5,716 bases of DNA. It comes from an uncultured Eubacteriales bacterium. GTDB lineage: Bacteria > Bacillota > Clostridia > Oscillospirales > CAG-272. A program made the position numbers and the translations under genes. The notes under the pieces were generated by a model. That model was not told where the DNA came from. It saw only the letters and a list, made by a program, of their open reading frames with translations, and ran no database searches. The stretch is taken from positions 1-5,716 of the forward strand of contig CAKSVM010000141.1 in NCBI GenBank assembly GCA_934503195.1, given 5' to 3'. Below, in pieces: positions 3,748 to 5,716 of the stretch; position 1 is the stretch's first letter; every line of letters begins with the position of its first letter.

Positions 3748-5716
3748 ATGTCCGAACAGAATGTTCAAAGCGAAAAAGCAGAAGTTTTCATGAAAGCGTG
3801 GAGAGGGTTTGCCGGTACGAAGTGGACCGATGAGGTCAACGTACGCGACTTTATCCAGAATAACTACACCGGTTACGATGGGAACGAGGATTTCCTCGCC
3901 GCTCCGACCAGCGCGACAGACAAGCTCTGGGGACGACTTCAGGAACTTCAGGGTGAGGAGCGTAAAAAAGGAGGAGTCCTTGAATGCGAGACAGAAATAG
4001 TCTCGGGACTCACCGCTTACGGTCCCGGATACATCGACGAGGATATGAAGGAGCTTGAAAAGATTGTCGGCCTTCAGACTGACAAGCCGCTCAAACGCGC
4101 GTTCATGCCTTATGGCGGAATCAAGATGGCCATCGGCGCGGCTGAAAATTACGGCTACAAGGTCAACGAGAAGTTCAACAAAATTTTCAACGAATACCGC
4201 AAAACTCACAATCAGGCCGTCTTTGACGCCTACACACCCGAGATGAAGACTGCCCGCCACTGCCATATCATAACCGGTCTTCCGGACACCTACGGCCGTG
4301 GAAGAATCGTAGGCGACTACAGACGCGTTCCGCTTTACGGAATCGATTTCCTGATTGCCGAGAAGGAGAAGGACTTCGACCTCTGCGGCGACGGCACGAT
4401 GACTGACGAAATCATCCGTCAGCGCGAGGAGATCGCCGAGCAGATCCGCGCGCTTCAGAAAATGAAGGAAATGGCCGCGATATACGGCTTTGATATCTCG
4501 CTCCCCGCGACCAACGCGAAGGAAGCGATTCAGTGGCTCTACTTCGGCTATCTCGCCGCGATAAAGACCCAGAACGGCGCGGCAATGAGCGTCGGACGCG
4601 TTTCCACATTTATTGATATATATTTGACCCGCGATCTGAGCGAAGGCACGATCACCGAATCCGAGGCGCAGGAGCTTATCGACCATCTGACGATGAAGTT
4701 CCGCATGGTCAAGTTCGCGCGCATCCCGTCCTACAATCAGCTCTTCTCGGGCGACCCGGTCTGGGCTACGCTTGAAGTCGCCGGACTCGGACAGGACGGA
4801 CGCCACATGGTCACGAAGACCGACTTCCGCTTCCTCCACACGCTCGAGAATATGGGCCCATCCCCGGAGCCGAACCTCACCGTACTCTATTCCTCGCGCC
4901 TTCCTGAGAACTTCAAGAAGTACGCGGCCAGAATTTCGGTCGACACCTCGTCGATTCAGTACGAGAACGATGATGTTATGCGTCCTGTCTGGGGCGACGA
5001 CTACAGCATCTGCTGCTGCGTCTCGGCAACTCAGACCGGAAAGGAAATGCAGTTCTTCGGCGCGCGCGCAAACCTCGCAAAGTGCCTCCTCTACGCTATA
5101 AACGGCGGCCGCGACGAGAAGTACATGACCAAGGACGGCAAGCCGACTCAGGTCGGACCCGAGCTCGCTCCGATCACCTCCGAGTATCTCGATTACAACG
5201 AGGTAATGCACAAGTACGATCTCATGTCCGACTGGCTCGCCGGACTTTACGTCAACATCCTCAACCTCATTCAGTATATGCACGACAAGTATTACTATGA
5301 GGCCGCTGAGATGGCGCTTATCGACACCGATGTCCGCCGCACCTTCGCGACCGGAATCGCGGGCTTCTCGCATGTTGTCGACTCGATCTCGGCTATCAAG
5401 TACGCCAAGGTGAAGGTTGTCCGCGACGAAAACGGAATGGCGTCCGATTTCATCGTCGAGGGCGATTTCCCGCGCTACGGAAACGATGACGACCGCGCCG
5501 ATGAGATCGCCGTGAAGCTTCTCAAGACCTTCCTCGGCAAGATCAAGAAGCACCACACCTACAGAAATTCCGAGGCTACCACCTCGATTCTCACTATCAC
5601 CTCTAACGTCGTCTACGGAAAGGCGACCGGCGCGCTCCCGGACGGACGCCCGGCGTTCACTCCCTTCGCTCCCGGCGCGACCCCGTCCTACGGCGCGGAG
5701 CAGAACGGGCTTCTCG
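3748..5716 (+). CDS. pflB: Pyruvate formate-lyase (formate C-acetyltransferase), N-terminal 656 codons
   Basis: A glycyl-radical enzyme of the cytoplasm that converts pyruvate plus CoA to acetyl-CoA plus formate, in anaerobic fermentation and one-carbon supply. The start is ATG 3748 with AAGGAG at 3736-3741, 6 nt upstream. Family marks: GLPDTYGRGRIVGDYRR early in the barrel, DPVW with Trp339 (E. coli Trp333), MGPSPEPN, DTSSIQYENDD, the catalytic cysteines Cys423-Cys424 (E. coli 418-419) and FFGAR with Arg440 (E. coli 435). Position 422, Ala in E. coli, is also Cys, giving a CCC run. E. coli PflB has 760 residues; roughly 100 residues are beyond the right edge, including the RVSGY glycyl-radical loop, so activity cannot be fully judged. 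The GPSPEPN and double-cysteine pattern favours true PFL over diol or choline lyase relatives. It is transcribed from the promoter at 3467-3496 and controlled by the ZTP riboswitch. A pflA activase gene would be expected next but is not visible. Confidence 0.97.
   Translation, partial: MSEQNVQSEKAEVFMKAWRGFAGTKWTDEVNVRDFIQNNYTGYDGNEDFLAAPTSATDKLWGRLQELQGEERKKGGVLECETEIVSGLTAYGPGYIDEDMKELEKIVGLQTDKPLKRAFMPYGGIKMAIGAAENYGYKVNEKFNKIFNEYRKTHNQAVFDAYTPEMKTARHCHIITGLPDTYGRGRIVGDYRRVPLYGIDFLIAEKEKDFDLCGDGTMTDEIIRQREEIAEQIRALQKMKEMAAIYGFDISLPATNAKEAIQWLYFGYLAAIKTQNGAAMSVGRVSTFIDIYLTRDLSEGTITESEAQELIDHLTMKFRMVKFARIPSYNQLFSGDPVWATLEVAGLGQDGRHMVTKTDFRFLHTLENMGPSPEPNLTVLYSSRLPENFKKYAARISVDTSSIQYENDDVMRPVWGDDYSICCCVSATQTGKEMQFFGARANLAKCLLYAINGGRDEKYMTKDGKPTQVGPELAPITSEYLDYNEVMHKYDLMSDWLAGLYVNILNLIQYMHDKYYYEAAEMALIDTDVRRTFATGIAGFSHVVDSISAIKYAKVKVVRDENGMASDFIVEGDFPRYGNDDDRADEIAVKLLKTFLGKIKKHHTYRNSEATTSILTITSNVVYGKATGALPDGRPAFTPFAPGATPSYGAEQNGLL

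Noticed and set aside
3745..5556. 603-codon open frame on the minus strand opposite pflB
   Set aside because: It is antisense to an unmistakable PFL reading frame, has no recognisable domain, and arises from the GC-biased third codon positions of pflB. A long shadow frame is expected here.

Overview
The window looks like a junction between an integrative conjugative element (ICE) or plasmid-derived module and a chromosomal fermentation gene in an anaerobic, probably gut-type, clostridial Firmicute. The lineage is inferred from three things. The conjugation genes are of the Firmicutes ICE type (VirD4 coupling protein, PcfB/DUF3801, DUF6017 replication-initiator-like protein, ParB). One small ORF resembles the N-terminal half of an alpha/beta-type spore protein (SASP). 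The other large gene is pyruvate formate-lyase under a ZTP riboswitch. Coding regions are moderately GC-rich and the intergenic DNA is AT-richer.

Left part (1-3131, all minus strand, transcribed leftwards): a 42-codon SASP-like gene with its own terminator; parB, whose ribosome-binding site and start codon lie in a 95-bp imperfect palindrome; a winged-helix/DUF6017 gene; a PcfB-family gene; and the first 208 codons of a VirD4/TraG-type coupling ATPase running off the left edge. The last three genes are tightly packed (4-nt gap, then a 4-nt GTGA overlap) and look like one operon. A parA gene, which I would expect next to this type of parB, is absent from the window.

Middle (3132-3747): a divergent control region with no convincing gene. 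Its left half carries small inverted and direct repeats and a possible sporulation-type promoter reading left. Its right half has a strong sigma-A promoter reading right, followed by a leader of about 245 nt. The leader has an uncharacterised structured segment, then a clear ZTP (pfl-motif) riboswitch, then a terminator-like expression platform with a U-rich tract.

Right part (3748-5716, plus strand): pflB, the first 656 codons, with the active-site cysteine pair visible. The glycyl-radical C-terminus lies beyond the right edge. PFL makes formate, which feeds 10-formyl-tetrahydrofolate. ZTP/ZMP accumulates when that cofactor is short, so this riboswitch placed before pflB makes metabolic sense.

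The most unusual items are the inverted duplication of the parB translation-initiation region, the half-length SASP-like gene beside it with parA missing, and the extra structured RNA segment upstream of the ZTP aptamer.
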